Below are positions 8,555-17,300 of a stretch of DNA of 25,258 bases, piece by piece (the stretch's first letter is position 1; each line of letters begins with the position of its first letter). Source of the stretch: CAZMOK01 sp964567785 (GTDB taxonomy: Bacteria > Bacteroidota > Bacteroidia > Bacteroidales > JAGOPY01); contig CAZMOK010000039.1 of NCBI GenBank assembly GCA_964567785.1, positions 1 through 25,258 of the forward strand, written 5' to 3'. A model generated the notes under the pieces. The model did not search any database. It was not told the DNA's origin and saw nothing but the letters and a program-made list of their open reading frames with translations. The position numbers were made by a program, and so were the translations under genes.

Positions 8555-9322
8555 TTGGAAGTAAGACCTAAAAAATATCTCGGACAACATTTCCTGAAAG
8601 ACGATAATATCGCTTCAAAGATTGTCAGGCAGTTTTCGCCGGGCGTGGAAAATGTACTTGAAGTCGGGCCCGGCACGGGTATCCTGACTAAACACCTTTT
8701 GAAGATTGAGGGGATAAACCTGTTTTGTGTCGATACCGATCCGGAATCGATAGAATACCTGAAGCAGAAATTTCCGGAACATTCAGGAAAGTTCATCAGG
8801 GCTGATTTCCTGAAATTTGATGCCGGCAAACTGTTCAATGGCAATCATGCACTGATCGGGAACCTGCCTTATAACATCACCAGCCAGATCTTTTTCAGGG
8901 CGCTTGAAAACCGTAACAAAATCGACGAGATGGTCTGTATGATACAGAAGGAGGTTGCCGAAAGAATTTCATCACCACCGGGCAGCAAGAGGTACGGGAT
9001 CCTGAGCGTATTGCTGCAGGCATATTATGACATTAAGTACCTCTTCCAGGTGAACGAAAGCGTATTTATCCCACCCCCCAAAGTCAAATCAGCGGTTTTA
9101 AAACTTACCAGGAACAATGTTAAAAAGCTCGACTGCCCGGAGGGATTGTTTTTTAATGTTGTGAAGGCAGCTTTCAACCAGCGGCGAAAAACATTGCGTA
9201 ATTCCCTGAAGTCATTTGTATTTGAGAAGGACGCCCGTTCTGAGATAGAGGAATTATTGTCGAAGAGGCCGGAGCAACTAACTGTCGGGGAGTTTGTGGA
9301 GATTACGAGGAGGATAATTTAG
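8555..9322 (+). CDS. rsmA: 16S rRNA (adenine1518-N6/adenine1519-N6)-dimethyltransferase
   Basis: A 255-residue KsgA/RsmA protein, which dimethylates two adjacent adenines in the 3' hairpin of 16S rRNA using S-adenosylmethionine. It starts RPKKYLGQHFLKD, the family's N-terminal signature. It has the SAM-binding loop VLEVGPGTGILTKHLL (about residues 33-48), the catalytic NLPYNIT motif (about 102-108), and the C-terminal PPPKVKSAV and FNQRRKTLRNSL segments. The start is TTG at 8555, 10 bp after the TPR stop; no ATG is available. Length is normal. It is the last gene of the serS unit and converges on the BNR gene. Confidence 0.96.
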   Translation: MEVRPKKYLGQHFLKDDNIASKIVRQFSPGVENVLEVGPGTGILTKHLLKIEGINLFCVDTDPESIEYLKQKFPEHSGKFIRADFLKFDAGKLFNGNHALIGNLPYNITSQIFFRALENRNKIDEMVCMIQKEVAERISSPPGSKRYGILSVLLQAYYDIKYLFQVNESVFIPPPKVKSAVLKLTRNNVKKLDCPEGLFFNVVKAAFNQRRKTLRNSLKSFVFEKDARSEIEELLSKRPEQLTVGEFVEITRRII

Positions 9323-9330
9323 GGTTTTTC

Positions 9331-9365
9331 AGGGACGACGTCTCAAAAAATCAGACGTCGTCCCT
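9331..9365. repeat. REP-like palindrome, also possible bidirectional terminator
   Basis: A perfect 13-bp stem (AGGGACGACGTCT at 9331-9343, complement at 9353-9365) with a 9-nt loop, CAAAAAATC. It starts 9 bp after the rsmA stop, between convergent genes. It is GC-rich inside AT-rich spacer. A second inverted copy of 13 bp of it occurs at 9508-9520. The first stem lacks an immediate T-run on the plus strand (T8 comes about 25 bp later), so a mobile REP-type sequence is the better guess. Confidence 0.7.
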
Positions 9366-9507
9366 AGAATAATCATTCATTATTGCATTTTTTTTGATGC
9401 AAATATCTATATTGCACTTATTCAACAACTTACCCACATGAGCTTCCTAAAAAGTTCCAAAAAACTGAAAAAGCCTTTGAAGAAAATTCATGAAATTTTA
9501 GTAAAAA

Positions 9508-9522
9508 TTGAGACGTCGTCTC
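9508..9522. repeat. Second, inverted copy of the GACGACGTCTC element
   Basis: 9508-9520 is the reverse complement of 9334-9346, and 9510-9522 is itself a palindrome (GAGACG-T-CGTCTC). It ends 4 bp from the stop codon of the BNR gene. With 9331-9365 it makes an inverted pair flanking an AT-rich spacer of about 140 bp (9366-9507) in which I see no gene. Confidence 0.65.
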
Positions 9523-9525
9523 CGA

Positions 9526-12012
9526 TTATTCTTTTATAAACTTCACACCACCATAACCGGTCCTTAAAACGTAAATACCCTTTGATAAACCAGATATATC
9601 GATGCGCTGGTTGCTAACAGTGCTCCCGTCCATAACCATCCTCCCTGCTGAATTGTAAATTTTATAGGTGAACCGGCCTTCCTGCTCCGGGTCGATTGTA
9701 ATGTGACCGGCGGCAGGATTCGGATAAACCATCAGTTGTTTGTTCTTTACCTTACCGGGAATACCCACATACTGGTCAAGCATAATGGAGTGCATTGAAC
9801 GGCCATAGGTTGCCACAACAAGTTTCCGGGTGGGTACGTGCAGGTCAAGATCAGGTACAGGGACGTTGGGAAGGCTTGCATCCAGAAGGAACCATTTTTC
9901 ACCTTCGCTCCAGGTAACATAAACACCGAAATCAGTTGCCACATAAATGGTTGAATCGTAATCAGGGTCTATGATAATGTCGTTTACCGGGGCTTCGGGC
10001 AGGTCGCCGGAAATATCAGTCCAGGTCTGACCTGCATCTTCAGTTTTAAGGACATGGGGCTGGTAAGAATCCCGGCGGTAGCCCGAAAGTGTTACGTATG
10101 CCGTATTTTCATCGTAGGGGTCCACTGCTACCCTGGTAACCCACCTTTCAGGCAGGTCGTCCGAGATATTAACCCAGTCATTCCCTCCGTTCTGTGTAAC
10201 CCATACGTTACCGTCGTCGGTGCCTGTGTAAATAAAATCGGTGTTGGTTTTTGCCACGTCTATTGTGGTAATGGTACCATAAACCTGGTTCCCTGATCCC
10301 GGTCCGTTGGTCAGGTCGGGACTTATGACCTGCCAGGAAACGGCACGGTTGGATGAACGGTACAGCCTGTTTGCCCCGTAGTAGAGCACTTCAGGGTTAA
10401 GGGGGTCAAATACAACAGGTGTGTTCCAGTTCTTCCTGTCTCCTGAAGATATGCCTGTTAATGCAGGTGTGAACGAATTCCCGCCGTTGGCTGAGCGGGC
10501 AAAATTGCCGTACTGGTATTCAGCATATACGTAATCATTGTCTTCCGGGTCGACCAGCACATAAAAGCCATCACCCCAGTAGATATGCTCCCAGTCGTCG
10601 ATGCTGCCGGTCATGGTCCTGTTGGTGCCGTTGTCCTGTGTGCCGCCATAGAGCCTTTCGGGGTGTTGCACATCAATTTCACAGGTATAGAACTGTGTTA
10701 CCGGCATATTCTGTAAATGGTCCCAACTGCTTGCCGCCCCGCCATCAAGGGAGGTATATACGCCACCGTCATTTCCCAGCACAATGTATTCATTATCAAG
10801 CGGGTGGATGATAATGTCGTGCTGATCCACATGGACTGGTCCGCTTGTATTGAACCAGCTCTGTCCGCCATTTTCAGTCTTGTGAAGGTCAAGGCCCATG
10901 GCGAAAACTATATCCGGATCTGTGGGATCAACGGCAAGCCTTCCGAACCACCACCCATAGGAGGAGTACATCGATGAGAGGTTCCCGTCGCTGGTCTGTG
11001 TCCAGCTATCTCCGTTGTCAATTGTTTTGAAGATGCCGTCAAAATAGCCGACCTTATCGGCATAGATGGCATAGAGGATCTCCGGATCGGAACGGGATAT
11101 GTCAATGCCTATCCTGCCTGCGTTTGGTGACGGCGATGGCAACCCGTTTGTAAGTTCCGTCCAGTTTTCACCACCGTCGTACGACCGGTAGATACCACAT
11201 TCAATGCCACCGTAGGTCCTTTGTTCGGGAGTCCGCTCCCTTTGCCACATCGCGGTATAGACGGTATCGGGGTTATCCGGATGTAACACCAGATCGATAC
11301 CACCCGTCATACTAGAGATGTAGAGCACTTTTTCCCAGTTCTGTCCGCCATCGACAGACTTGAATATCCCTCGCTGCATATTGTTCGAAAAGAGCCTGCC
11401 CATGGCAGCAACATAGACTATACCGGGATCCTGCGGATGAACGGCTATGCGACCGATGCTTCCGCTGTTCGTAAGGCCTATGTGCTCCCAGGTTGCTCCT
11501 GCGTCATCCGACCGGTACATTCCAAATCCGTCGTATGTAAGGGAGCCGCCGCCGGCATTGGCCTCACCGGTGCCCACATAGACAACATCCGAATCTGAAG
11601 GGGCTATCTCTATATCACCTATTGAAAGGCTTAAAAGACCGTCTGCTATTGCATCCCAGGTTGCGCCGCCGTTGACCGATTTAAAAACCCCTCCCGATGC
11701 TGCACCTGCATAAACAGTGTTCATATCATCCGGATGCATTGCCAGTGCCGAGATCCTTCCACCTGTATTGACCGGGCCTTCAAATATAGCCTCTGAATTC
11801 CTTAAAGGGCTGTTCTCCTGCCTTTTTTCATGATACTGCTCAAGAGCTGCATCCCTCGCCTCATAATTAATATTAGCATGTGGATAAGCCCGCTGCATCC
11901 TGAACCATTCGCTGGGATATTTCCCTATTTTTTCTTCCATGTTATTTGATGGAATTGAAAAGAGCAATACAAGGATTGCAGGCAGTAATAAGGGAGTTAA
12001 CTTTCTGATCAT
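9526..12012 (-). CDS. BNR/Asp-box beta-propeller protein with T9SS type A sorting domain
   Basis: An 828-residue secreted protein. Residues 1-20 are a signal peptide (IRKLTPLLLPAILVLLFS). From about 85 to 730 there are at least ten Asp-box repeats of the form (S/T)x(D/N)xGxxW, for example FKSVNGGATW, YRSDDAGATW, FKSVDGGQNW, YRSYDGGENW and LKTEDAGQTW, as in sortilin/VPS10-type and sialidase-like propellers. The last about 66 residues (VYPNPAAGHITI ... GLSKGIYVLRTG ... KFIKE) are a T9SS sorting domain, so the protein should cross the outer membrane and be released or anchored on the surface. Catalytic residues of sialidase were not recognised. ATG 12012 overlaps the previous gene's stop by one base (TAATG), so the two are coupled. 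The 21551-24682 gene is a paralog. Confidence 0.9.
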   Translation of the reverse strand: MIRKLTPLLLPAILVLLFSIPSNNMEEKIGKYPSEWFRMQRAYPHANINYEARDAALEQYHEKRQENSPLRNSEAIFEGPVNTGGRISALAMHPDDMNTVYAGAASGGVFKSVNGGATWDAIADGLLSLSIGDIEIAPSDSDVVYVGTGEANAGGGSLTYDGFGMYRSDDAGATWEHIGLTNSGSIGRIAVHPQDPGIVYVAAMGRLFSNNMQRGIFKSVDGGQNWEKVLYISSMTGGIDLVLHPDNPDTVYTAMWQRERTPEQRTYGGIECGIYRSYDGGENWTELTNGLPSPSPNAGRIGIDISRSDPEILYAIYADKVGYFDGIFKTIDNGDSWTQTSDGNLSSMYSSYGWWFGRLAVDPTDPDIVFAMGLDLHKTENGGQSWFNTSGPVHVDQHDIIIHPLDNEYIVLGNDGGVYTSLDGGAASSWDHLQNMPVTQFYTCEIDVQHPERLYGGTQDNGTNRTMTGSIDDWEHIYWGDGFYVLVDPEDNDYVYAEYQYGNFARSANGGNSFTPALTGISSGDRKNWNTPVVFDPLNPEVLYYGANRLYRSSNRAVSWQVISPDLTNGPGSGNQVYGTITTIDVAKTNTDFIYTGTDDGNVWVTQNGGNDWVNISDDLPERWVTRVAVDPYDENTAYVTLSGYRRDSYQPHVLKTEDAGQTWTDISGDLPEAPVNDIIIDPDYDSTIYVATDFGVYVTWSEGEKWFLLDASLPNVPVPDLDLHVPTRKLVVATYGRSMHSIMLDQYVGIPGKVKNKQLMVYPNPAAGHITIDPEQEGRFTYKIYNSAGRMVMDGSTVSNQRIDISGLSKGIYVLRTGYGGVKFIKE

Positions 12013-12668
12013 TATTTCACAGTTTTTTTATAATACTCCTGAAGGGATTCATTCAGTTTGGCCACTGCTTTGGGCTTCTTTCTCCTTAGGATGGGGAATC
12101 CTTCATAGGTACGTACATAGGATGGGAACGGGCCACGGAGCTGGCGAAAATGCCTGTCCATAATGATCACGGCATCAGGGCCCAGTTCGGTACCGCCGTA
12201 ATAGGTTTTCTGTTTGATCTTATATCCTGTTGTGTCGTAGGCCATTATATTTTTGTCGAAGTAGGCAGGATCGGTTTTCCGGACATAGGAAAATTCAGAG
12301 ATGAAGTAATTGTCGCCGATTTCTGGTACCGATTTCATCTTTTCCAGGTTGTGGTCCATCAGGCAGTCTTCAAAGTTGCCCTCCCTTACCTTTCCGCTGC
12401 AGTCGCTGTAAAAGAAATAAACAGGACAGAAATCGAAGCTTTTGTGGTACGCAGCAGCGATCTCCTGATTTTCCTCCTTTTGCTCCTGCCTCACCTCCTT
12501 TGCTTTATCAAACAATCCGGCATCTTTAAGGCCTTCAATGACTTTTTCGGAGGTCTTCAGCCTAACCAGCATCACCCCTTCTTTCATTTCTTTTATTTGC
12601 TGCCGCGATGTCTGGGGTAAAACAAAGGCAGGGATAAGAATTATCAGTATCAGCAGTATGATCCGCAT
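12012..12668 (-). CDS. Secreted protein of unknown function
   Basis: A 218-residue protein with a strong signal peptide (MRIILLILIILIPAFVLPQ, cleavage near 19-22). After it come a charged helical stretch (about 25-75, rich in K and E), then a mixed region with FDFCPVYFFYSDCSG and FEDCLMDHN holding three Cys, and a basic C-terminus (RRKKPKAVAKL). I recognise no family. The ATG at 12668 sits about 13 nt downstream of the predicted transcription start given by the -7 box at 12688-12695. The stop overlaps the start of the BNR/T9SS gene by one base, so it is the first gene of a two-gene operon and may be a periplasmic or surface partner of that protein (inference). Confidence 0.85.
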   Translation of the reverse strand: MRIILLILIILIPAFVLPQTSRQQIKEMKEGVMLVRLKTSEKVIEGLKDAGLFDKAKEVRQEQKEENQEIAAAYHKSFDFCPVYFFYSDCSGKVREGNFEDCLMDHNLEKMKSVPEIGDNYFISEFSYVRKTDPAYFDKNIMAYDTTGYKIKQKTYYGGTELGPDAVIIMDRHFRQLRGPFPSYVRTYEGFPILRRKKPKAVAKLNESLQEYYKKTVK

Positions 12669-12687
12669 AGTTGTTTTTTTAGGAACT

Positions 12688-12695
12688 CAAAGATA
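12688..12695 (-). promoter_or_regulatory. -7 element (TAnnTTTG) of the two-gene secreted-protein operon
   Basis: On the minus strand TATCTTTG is a clear Bacteroidota -7 box, 19 bp before the ATG at 12668. The position of the -33 TTTG falls within the hexamer array that begins at 12703 and no TTTG is there. Confidence 0.65.
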
Positions 12696-12702
12696 CGAAA
12701 TT

Positions 12703-12750
12703 AGGAGCAGGAACAGGATCAGGATTAGGAGTAGGAATAGGAATAGGAAA
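12703..12750 (+). repeat. Hexamer array AGGANN, 8 units
   Basis: Eight uninterrupted 6-bp units (AGGAGC, AGGAAC, AGGATC, AGGATT, AGGAGT, AGGAAT, AGGAAT, AGGAAA). The first four bases are fixed and the last two free. It lies directly upstream of, and covers the -33 position of, the promoter at 12688-12695. Confidence 0.9.
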
Positions 12751-12758
12751 GAGGAAAA

Positions 12759-12811
12759 GACAATTGAGACAATTTGACAATAAGGACAATTGAGACAATA
12801 GAGACAATTAT
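12759..12811 (+). repeat. Nonamer array GACAATNNN, 6 units
   Basis: Units GACAATTGA, GACAATTT (one base short), GACAATAAG, GACAATTGA, GACAATAGA, GACAATTAT. The fixed part is GACAAT. The same family appears on the opposite strand at 18889-18924. Confidence 0.88.
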
Positions 12812-12814
12812 TAA

Positions 12815-12979
12815 CTCAACACTCAAATCTCAACACTCAAATCTNNNNNNNNNNNNNNNNNNNNNNNNNNNNNNNNNNNNNNNNNNNNNNNNNNNNNNNN
12901 NNNNNNNNNNNNNNNNNNNNNNNNNNNNNNNNNNNNNNNNNNNNCTCAACACTCAAATCTCAACACTCAAATCTAAACT
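12815..12979 (+). repeat. Heptamer array CTCAANN, at least 8 units, interrupted by an assembly gap
   Basis: CTCAACA and CTCAAAT alternate (a 14-bp higher-order unit): four units before the N run and four after it, then one decayed unit CTAAACT that ends right at the stop codon of the TolC gene. The true length is unknown because the gap lies in the array. Complement of the TTGAGNN family at 3836 and 25192. Confidence 0.88.
12845..12944. other. Assembly gap (100 N)
   Basis: Exactly 100 N, the usual placeholder for a gap of unknown size. Both flanks are the same heptamer repeat, so the gap is best explained by assembly failure inside the array. Together with the arrays it fills most of the 311-bp space 12669-12979, in which I see no gene. 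Confidence 0.97.
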
Positions 12980-14338
12980 TTAGTACTCCGAGATGATCCC
13001 TCCGGTAAGCCGCACCAGTTCAGTCTGTGTGTCGAGGAGATTATATATTGCTTCGAGGCGGTTGAAGGCAGCGTTCAGGTACTGGAGCTGAACGTCACGG
13101 AAGTTGAATGAGTTGATGGCTCCGGCTCTGAACTTTTCGGTGGAGATCTCCAGGTTCAGCTCGTTGCTTTCGAGGTTCGAGACGGCCACTTTGTACAATT
13201 GCTTACGGATATTGTAAAGTTCATAGGTGTTCACCATCAGGTTCTGAAGGCTTCTTTCGAGGTCCCTGATCTCAAGTTCACCGATCTGTTCACTGATCCT
13301 GGCGTTCTGGATTGCCCTCCGGGTGTTCCCCCCGTTTGAAAGGTTGAAATTCAGGGAAAAATTGACATAGAAATCAAGGTTGTTCGTATAGGTTGTTGAT
13401 TCATCGACGAACTGAAGCCTGTTGTTGAAATGATCGAAGCCCGCATCCATTGTCAGTGTAGGCCACACATTACTCTTTGCGATAGAGATATCCTTCCGGA
13501 GTATTTCCTGGTTCACGTACTGGTTCCTTATGGTCGTGTTGTTTTCGAGCATTGTGGCCACGAGCGAATCAAGCTCATAATCGTAGGTGACCACCTCGAA
13601 CTCATCGGTGAGCTCAAATTCCGATTCGGGGGGTACGCCCAGCAGCAATTTCAGCACCAGGTTAGAATTTCTGACGTTCAGCTCCTGCAGCAGGTAGTTG
13701 GTAGAATCGGACAGAAAGGAGTTATTGGCTTGCAGCACGTCGTAGGTAACAGCACCGCCCAGTTCCTGCTTGTACTTTATATATTGATACCTGTCGCCCG
13801 AAAGCTTTTTAACTACCCCAAGCACATCCAGTTTCTCGCGTTGCAGCAACACATCGTAATAGGCCAGGATGATCCCCTGGATCGCATTCTCCACCACCAC
13901 TGTGGAGTTCCCTTCGGTAAACCGTTCCAGCAGCGCCAGTTGCTGCTTCGTCATCTGCACCCCCAGTCCGCGGAAGAGTGTCCACCGCGCATTCACGTAA
14001 GGCATTAAAGAGTTGGTAAAAACCTGTTGTCTCAGGGTATCGCCAAAGGTACCCGGCTGATCGTCGTAGCGGTTCCTCTGGTTGATGCCTACCGAAATTG
14101 CAGGCCATCCACCGGCTGCTCCCCATGTATTATTATTTTTTGCTATTTCCAGTTGCTGTTCGGCGATCCTGATCTGGTAATTGTTCTCCAGTCCCAGCTC
14201 AATGGCATCCATAAGGCTAAGGGGTTCCTGGGCCTGCAGCCCGGCAAGGCTGAGGACCAATAGTATCACAAAAGGCAATCTGATCCTTTTTTGCTTTCCC
14301 TTAATCTGCATTGCTTTTTGTTTTGGTTTAATGGTCAT
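12980..14338 (-). CDS. TolC-family outer-membrane efflux channel
   Basis: A 452-residue outer membrane factor of the TolC family, forming the exit duct of a tripartite RND pump. A signal peptide (RLPFVILLVLSLAGLQAQ) ends near residue 37. The mature part opens with LSLMDAIELGLENNYQIRIAEQQLEIAKNN, the usual TolC N-terminal helix. It then shows two long helical halves with typical pieces such as DVLQANNSFLSDSTNYLLQELNVRNSNLVLKLLLG and a second-half SLNFNLSNGGNTRRAIQNARI. The ATG at 14338 overlaps the stop of the pump gene by one base (TAATG), which favours it over the in-frame ATG nine codons later, although either would keep the signal peptide. It is the last gene of the operon; its stop abuts the heptamer array and no terminator hairpin is visible. 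Confidence 0.93.
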   Translation of the reverse strand: MTIKPKQKAMQIKGKQKRIRLPFVILLVLSLAGLQAQEPLSLMDAIELGLENNYQIRIAEQQLEIAKNNNTWGAAGGWPAISVGINQRNRYDDQPGTFGDTLRQQVFTNSLMPYVNARWTLFRGLGVQMTKQQLALLERFTEGNSTVVVENAIQGIILAYYDVLLQREKLDVLGVVKKLSGDRYQYIKYKQELGGAVTYDVLQANNSFLSDSTNYLLQELNVRNSNLVLKLLLGVPPESEFELTDEFEVVTYDYELDSLVATMLENNTTIRNQYVNQEILRKDISIAKSNVWPTLTMDAGFDHFNNRLQFVDESTTYTNNLDFYVNFSLNFNLSNGGNTRRAIQNARISEQIGELEIRDLERSLQNLMVNTYELYNIRKQLYKVAVSNLESNELNLEISTEKFRAGAINSFNFRDVQLQYLNAAFNRLEAIYNLLDTQTELVRLTGGIISEY

Positions 14339-17300
14339 TATTCGACTTCCCTCCTACTGTCAATTATTGTCGGTTCCAGGCTTTCCCTGTCGGGGTCTTT
14401 GCCGGTCCACAGCTTTTTAAGACCAACCCTCAGGTCACTCATGGTAACGATGATAACGGGGAAAAGCACCAGGATGAACGCAGTACCTATCATTACCCCG
14501 TATGCCAGTGAAACAGCCATTGGGATCAGGAACTGGGCCTGGAAGCTGTTTTCAAGAATGATGGGATACAATCCTGCGACAGTGGTGATAGTGGTAAGCA
14601 CAATAGGCCTGAACCTGGCCATGCCCGCATCAAAGGCTGCCTGCCTCACTGTTTTTCCTTCTTTCACAAGAGAATTGTACTTAGCAAGGAATACGACCGC
14701 ATCATTGATGATAACTCCTGAAAGGGCAACCATGCCCCAGGCGCTGAGCATCGAAACGGGTATACCTTCCACTCCGTGGCCCCAGAGGGCTCCCAGCCAT
14801 CCCAGAGGGATCATCAACAGTATCAGCATCCCCTGGCTGAACGACTTGAAATGCACCATGATCAGCAGTACCATGACGGCAAAGGCAACGCCGAAGTATT
14901 TGGCAAGCTCGGAGGATGCTTCATCACTGTCCCGTTGCTGACCCTGGTATTCCACTGATATACCAGGATATTCAGCCCGGATCACCGGGATAAAATCCCT
15001 CCTGATCTTTTCAAGTATAGGAGGCACGGGTGTCAGCGGATCGACAAGGTCGGCAGTGATCCGCACCTCTCTTTCACCGTTGAAATGCTTGATGTTCACA
15101 GGTCCCCTTTCAATATCATACGTAGCCAACTCTGTCAATGGAAATTCCCCCATCATGGTCTTGATCTTCATGTCTTCCATCTGCCCCAGGCTTATCCTGT
15201 CTTGTTTGGGATAGCGGACCCACACTCTTACTTCGTCCTTTCCGATCTGCAGCCGCTGTGCCTGGCCACCGAAAAAACCCTGCCTCACCTGGTTGGAGAT
15301 GTCGGCATGGTTAAGGCCAAGAAAATAAGCTTTGGGCTTCAGCTCAAGCTGGACCTCTCTTTTACCTATAGCATTGTTATCGGTGATATCCTTAAGGTCT
15401 TCGATGGTACCCAGTTGTTCCATCAGCATCATTTTGGCCGACTGCAGCTCTTCAAGGTCCTTGCCCAGCAGGCTGATCGAAACCGGGTCACCGAAAGTGG
15501 TCCTGCCCCCTACCGTGAACTTTTCGGCTTCGGGAACATCCCCTATCTTCTCGCTCACACGGTTTACAATTTCGAAGCTCGAGACCGGGCTGTCTTCAAG
15601 GTTCCGGAGCAAAACGAACAGGTTGCCTGCATGCGATCCGGTTTCATTCCCATCGAAAGCGTATCCCAGTCCAATAAAAGTGTAATCAATGAAATTGCTT
15701 GTATCATTGTATTCTTCCTTAAGGTCACTGTTGACTTCCCAGATGGCATCCTCAAAATCCTTGAGGTACTGCAGGGTCCTGGCCTCACCCGATCCCGGTG
15801 TAAAGGCCAGGTTCACACTGAAAAAATCAAAAGGTATGGAAGGGAAGAATGTGGCCTTGATGAGGCCCCCGCCGAACAGCCCGGCAGTTATCAGGATAAG
15901 GGCAATGGGGGTGAGGATCACGGCCCCACGCCAGTTCAGCAGTCTCCGGAGCGTTCCGGCATAGAGCCTGTAGCGCATAAAATCGACAGCCCTATCGAGA
16001 CCCCTTCTCATCCTGGCCCCTATACTTTTACTTTTATTGATCTTCGACCGGAGCACGCGAGGGCTCCCCAGGTGGGCAGGCAGAACGAAAAATGCTTCCA
16101 CAAGGGAGAAGAGCAGGCTGAAAATAACCACGAAGGCCATCTCGAACATGAACTCCATCCTTCCTTCAAGAAAAAACAGGGGAAGAAAAGCAATAATAGT
16201 AGTTGTAACCGAAGTGGTCACGGCAGGGAGTACCTCCATCGTTCCGTCTATGGCGGCGCGCATGGAGCTTTTCCCTTGCTCAAAATGGGTATAGATGTTC
16301 TCTGCAATGACGATCCCGTCATCCACCAGGATACCGACCACCAGGATCATCCCGAACAGTGAGATCATATTGATGGTGATCCCGTAAGAAGCTGCCACCA
16401 TGAACATCCCCAGGAAAGATAACGGTATGCCCGCGGCAACCCAGAAAGAGAGCCGGAGACTGAGGAAAAAGCCCAGGGTGATCAGCACAAGCAGCAATCC
16501 TATACCCCCGTTGTTGTAGAGCAGGTCGAGACGGGCATTGAGCATGTCCTGGAACTTGTAGGTGATCTCCAGTTGTACATCATTATGCGTGGCATTGAAC
16601 TTCCCCACGTAATCCTCCATGAAATCCGTAATGGCTGCCAGGTCCTCTTCCGGAAGTTTCCGTATCTGGATAGAAATGTTCTGCTGCCCGTTCATGTATG
16701 AGCCCAAGGCCACGTCTGCAAAGCGGAGCTTAACCGTCCCGATGTCCCTTATCCTGATCACACTGCCGTCGGGGTTTGCTTTCAGGATGATGTCGGATAT
16801 TTTGTCGGGGTCGACCTTCCTGGCCCTCGACCTGATGAGCACCTCCTCATCGTCGGACCTGATCATTCCGGCACTGATATCCCTGTTGTTAAGGAAAATG
16901 GCCCTCTGGATCTCATCAAAGGTAAGGTCATAACGCATGAGGTTGTCCTCGGGTACCTCAACCGAAAGTTCAAGTGCAGGGTATCCACCTATGTCAATTT
17001 GAGATATAACCCCGGAGGCATAGAGGTCGTCCTCAATCTCATCGGCATAATTTTTCAGGGTCATCAGGTCAACATCGCCGGTCAGTGCTGTGAAGAGGGC
17101 ATTGGTGACCGGCCTCTGCTTGAACACGATCGGTCTTTCGGCATCCACCGGAAAAGCCGTAATACCATCAACGGCGTTTTTGACCTCCATCAGTGTTTCA
17201 TCAATATCGTATTCACCGGTGGTTTCGATCCTGACTGTTGCAAAATTCTCGGAAGATGTGGAGGTAATCTCCTTAATACCTACCAGGCCCCTGATGGCAT

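Noticed and set aside
12703..12979. CRISPR array
   Set aside because: Units are only 6-9 bp with no spacers of regular length and no cas genes nearby.
15085..16362. A 425-residue plus-strand frame opposite the RND pump gene
   Set aside because: The minus-strand product is a full, well conserved RND permease. The plus frame shows no family features and arises from codon bias.
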